Origin: Enoplosus armatus
Lineage: Eukaryota; Chordata; Actinopteri; Centrarchiformes; Enoplosidae
Direction of reading: 5' to 3'
Length of the DNA: 64,000 nucleotides
NCBI RefSeq assembly: GCF_043641665.1
Contig: NC_092186.1
Span: forward strand, 23,194,001 to 23,258,000
This document shows, one piece after another, positions 60,629-64,000 of the stretch. The notes below the pieces were generated by a model. That model searched no databases. It was given only the letters and a program-made list of their open reading frames with translations, and was not told the origin of the DNA. Made by a program: the position numbers and the translations under genes. How positions within the stretch are numbered: position 1 is the first letter of the stretch; each line of letters starts with the position of its first letter.

Positions 60629-62425
60629 GGATTTTCAGACTACATCACCGGGTCAGTCAACATAAAGCGAGGATTTCACAGAATTGAGGATGTCACTCTC
60701 GACAGACTAATTTGATGTGTTTCTTCATGTGTTTCTTAATAATTCCTCTCAGAGCCGTGTCAGAAGGGAGTGTGGGTAGAAAACTAAGTAGAGCTTGACA
60801 TGGTGTGGGCACGCTGACTCAGATGTTTTATACGTAACAATATTTGAGGGTAATGTTTCGAGTTTCTCACCCCTTTGGTATGGATACAGCAATCGCACCA
60901 GGCACTAGAAATTGGTTGATAAGGCTGAAGCATTTTATAACTAAAAGTGTTATACTAAACGAACTAAATTCAAACCCTTTTGCTTATTCTGGATCTCCCT
61001 CACCCCCATCCATATCTTTGTCTTCTACCATTCCTCACCCACCCCCTCCCCTCCCTACCCCGCCCTCTAGCGTTATATTAGTGTGGGCTTCATCTAGCAC
61101 TGTGATGCTAACAGCCTATTCTCCTTGCTCATCCTCTCCTGACTGAGCGGTTAGCCTGCAGCGCTCGCAGCACTTTACACAGGGAACACTGACAGAAACG
61201 CTGCAACAGCCTTTCTCTCGACCACCCTCACCCTCTTTTCATCTATTTGCGCTCCCCACATGGGCGCTGCTTTTTAATGGGCCTTGTCTGTCTGTCTATC
61301 TGCCTCTCTCTCTCTCTCTCTCTCTCTCATCAGGCTGGTTTGGGGCGAGTTGTGGCATATATTAGATGACATTATAGAGGCTTGGACCTCATACCAGATA
61401 GCTGTGTGTGTGTATATCTGTCCTGCCCTGTGTGCAAACCAGTGGCAGCTCCTGTTCTTTCTTAAATATCAGAAGCCAGAAGCTGTGATTAAATTAATAA
61501 TAAGGTTTTCATGGTCATTTCCACATAAGTATGTAAATACAAATACTGTACAGGCTGCTTGACCAATGGATTGATTGATCTGTGTTTGGAGACATACTTA
61601 TGACTTGTGGTTGTAACAATAATGTGAAAAAATCAATTCATTTTTTTCTATTTCACCGTACTTTGGTGCCAGTAAAAGACCTGAGTTTCAAAATAAAAGT
61701 CAGTCCGTTTTTCTAAAACTAAAAACAAACAAACATATTTTTCATTCATATAAAGTTACTAAATGCTTCAGTGTTTGAATGATAAATGGGCTTTTATAGT
61801 ATTTTCTATCTCAGCAGAAAAAAAGTGCTTTATTATGCATTTCTCACACACACACACACATACACGCACATGAAGGCGATGGAGCTGCCATGGAAGGTGC
61901 TTGCCTGGCCTTTGGAAGCAATTTAGGGTTCAGTGGTTCAGAACCCACCACCAACCCTGGGATTAGTGGATGACCCGCTCAAGAGTGAGGCAAACGTTTG
62001 TCTCAAACAACCAAATCACACCTCAGTATTCTAATAATTATAAATCTGAACGTAACTGATCAAAGAACTTGGTGCAAACTTAACACACTTTACAGCTTTC
62101 TGTACAAAGACACAAGATAAAGTGTGGTTGGTACTCAAAAACCAACTATTGTTCCCATAGTAACCAGTAGCACCATAGTTCCCATCCTTGACCACAAGAG
62201 GAGAGTCAGTTGCAGTGTTTACTGTCAGGTCACCGTTTACTGCATTGTGCAGTAGCTGTGCTCCTGAACAGACTTGACTGAATTGACTTTGTATTTAACC
62301 TGATCATCACGAAACCAACACTACACCTGGAGTCTTGGACTGTGTGTGTGTGTGTGTGGTGGGTTGACTTCTTAGAGACTGCGGATTGAAATGCCTGTTA
62401 CCCTCAACATGGATTAAACATGGAG

Positions 62426-62452
62426 ACACACACACACACACACACACACACA
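62426..62452. repeat. CA microsatellite
   Basis: A CA tract; others nearby are at about 62497-62508 and 62630-62650. Confidence 0.9.
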
Positions 62453-63732
62453 GTCAGAGAGACACATTCTCACAAGGAAGTAGGCCAACGCATAGACACA
62501 CACACACAGCAAGCACTTCGTAAACTGTATTCCAGCTGACCCGGCCTGCCTTGTGATGCTCTGAAAGAACAAGACAAAGGTTGATGGAAGGGACCGCCCT
62601 CCACCAATCACAGCTCTCCGCTCATTGTATACACACACACACACACACACTCGTGCACACACACACAGACTGAGCTCTGAGCGCTGTATCACTGTCCCCG
62701 GTCGCCTATTGATTAGTCATGCCTGGCTGCTGTCATGTGCAGGAGTCCAGGGAAGCCCCTAATTGGCTAGTCCAGGAAAGAGAGGGAGAGTAAGAGAGAG
62801 AGACAGCGAGAGAGAGAGAGAGAGTGGGACAGACACTAAGAGAGGGAGGCGGCATAGAAAGATGAGAGAGGCTGAGAAAGAGAATTGTGTATAGAGATGT
62901 GGCATAATATCAAGTGATGACAACAGAAAGACAAAACAGCGCGAGATGAAAGAAGGAAGACAAAGAAAATGTAACCTTGATTCTTTCTGGATGCACAGAA
63001 TGAACACGCATCTGAAAACAAAAAGAAATCAAACATAGGAACGTAATCTGAGTGAACTCCTGTTTTACTGCCTCTGCTTTTCTTTTGGAATATGTGAATC
63101 CAACTGCATCGTCTACAGAGCGACCAACACTTCAGATACAAAGCCGGAGTGTGCAAGTGCATATGTGGATAATATGAGTTACTCTGAGTGACTGACAACT
63201 GAGCGTGATCACGGAACGAGAGAGGCAAATCTTCCATTGGAGCGAGTTCACTGACTGAAAGGCAGGACCGGAAGGAGGCTCAACTTGTCCAAGTGGTCCT
63301 GCTGCTGCTTCTTGGGACCGCACCTTTTATCCCACTGCTAACCCTGTGCCCCTAAGGGGAGAAAGCTGAGAAGAGGAGGGTTAAATATCACACTAAAGGA
63401 GGATGCTTTGCTTTTCAGGACTTTCAGGAGATGAAACGGAAACAATGCCTACGAAGGAGGGATTGCATCTTCATTTTCTGACATTGGTTTGATCCTAACA
63501 CACTGAGAGACACCGATATACAGCGAGAGAGAGAGAGGAAAGGCAGGATTTCAACTTTGTACTGGACACAGAGGAGGATTGGTTGTTCTGGAGAGGCATG
63601 ACCTACATTATTCGGACATAAGTGATTCTGAGGAGCTACTCCCTTTTGTCATCTCGCTAAAGACGACGATGTGGTGGGAGTGACATAAAAAGATAAAGTT
63701 CTCTTTGTGGCGTTTGATATATCTCTCTAGCT

Positions 63733-64000
63733 ATGACCACTTATTTCCACAGCCATGAGTTCTGTTGTAGCCCCAAGAAGCCCAGCAGTGGCTCCACCAA
63801 GGGAAAATCTGGCAAAGGGAAGGCCAAGTCAGGGAAGAGCCACTCTCACTCGAAGCATAACCAGAATTTACTGCAGATACAGACGCCAAATCACCAGCTC
63901 CAACCTTCACCACTGCACTCACCAAAGCACCACCCCCGCTCGCCGAAACATGGCTGCCATACGCCAAAACAGCTGCTTCCTTCTCCCTCTCCAAGCTACT
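63733..64000 (+). CDS. dlg: Probable DLG alternative first exon (MTTYFHSHEFCC...), cut by the window edge
   Basis: From ATG at 63733 (G at -3) the frame stays open to the end of the window, 89 codons, with no stop or donor yet seen. It starts MTTYFHSHEFCCSPKK, then a Lys/Gly/Ser-rich basic stretch (KGKSGKGKAKSGKSHSHSK), then QNLLQIQTPN, then repeated SPxH/SPK motifs (PLHSPKHHPRSPKHGCHTPK). The adjacent Cys-Cys near the N-terminus recalls the palmitoylated or zinc-binding starts of PSD-93/PSD-95/SAP102, but the sequence is not one I recognise. Its position, orientation and purine-rich 5' flank, as at the other first exons, support the DLG assignment. The TCTCTCTAG just before CTATG could be a splice acceptor, in which case a non-coding 5' exon lies upstream. 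Confidence 0.55.
   Translation, partial: MTTYFHSHEFCCSPKKPSSGSTKGKSGKGKAKSGKSHSHSKHNQNLLQIQTPNHQLQPSPLHSPKHHPRSPKHGCHTPKQLLPSPSPSY

Larger units (their letters stand above)
49837..63732 (+). other. dlg: DLG intron 6, second part
   Basis: About 13.9 kb without a recognised exon. It holds GT tract 49857-49890, inverted GT/CA pair 52815-52981, TAA tract 53360-53385, GT/GA/CA tracts 55566-55758, repeats at 55075, 56794, 58155 and 58579, GT 59989-60033 and poly-C 60607-60628. It becomes purine-rich from 62760, leading to the last first exon. The 185-codon reverse frame at 56177-56734 has no recognisable domain. Confidence 0.65.

Noticed and set aside
60844..61146. Pro-rich frame and polypyrimidine tract ending CCCTCTAG at 61069
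   Set aside because: It looks like an acceptor, but no exon with donor or recognisable protein follows.

Overview
The window is vertebrate nuclear DNA, almost certainly from a ray-finned (teleost) fish, probably a percomorph. The evidence is sparse short exons with GT/AG borders in long introns, very dense CA/GT/GA/CT microsatellites, an L2-type LINE with the fish-style 3' tail, and several foldback/MITE-like repeats of kinds widespread in teleosts. The species call is an inference; no sequence search was possible. All recognisable genes lie on the + strand.

Layout. (1) At 401-2154 are the last two coding exons of a LAP-family scaffold, closest to LRRC7/densin-180, encoding the second half of its C-terminal PDZ domain and the stop. 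A likely 3'UTR follows, about 3.2 kb long, with a poly(A) signal at 5389. (2) About 5.4-9.4 kb is intergenic with dispersed repeats. (3) From about 9.4 kb to the right edge runs the 5' half of one large gene for a Discs-large MAGUK (DLG/PSD-95/SAP97/PSD-93 family). Six exons (9739-40370) join in consistent phase to give a predicted 530-residue N-terminal segment: L27 domain, a Pro/Ser/Thr-rich linker of about 300 residues, the KYRYQ-type N-PEST region and a short acidic/proline insert. The PDZ, SH3 and GK exons must lie beyond 64000.

Four further first-exon candidates lie inside the gene: 17427 (MDCICILTTK, the double-cysteine palmitoylation start of PSD-95 alpha type), 28486 (a Cys-rich start matching a PSD-93 isoform), 49567 (MNYIFGNNTL..., matching a SAP97/DLG1 isoform) and 63733 (unrecognised His/Cys/Lys-rich start, cut by the window edge). 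Every donor that can be seen next to the shared exons is phase 0, so each start can be swapped onto the common scaffold: two upstream and two downstream of the KYRYQ exon. The paralog (dlg1, dlg2 or dlg4 co-ortholog) is unresolved because different exons resemble different mammalian paralogs.

The rest is intron: microsatellites, a reverse-oriented L2 LINE remnant lacking its reverse transcriptase (42835-44870), and several teleost-type foldback repeats. Both genes encode PDZ scaffolds of the postsynaptic density, so their neighbouring position is notable. I found no rRNA, tRNA, CRISPR or other non-vertebrate system.
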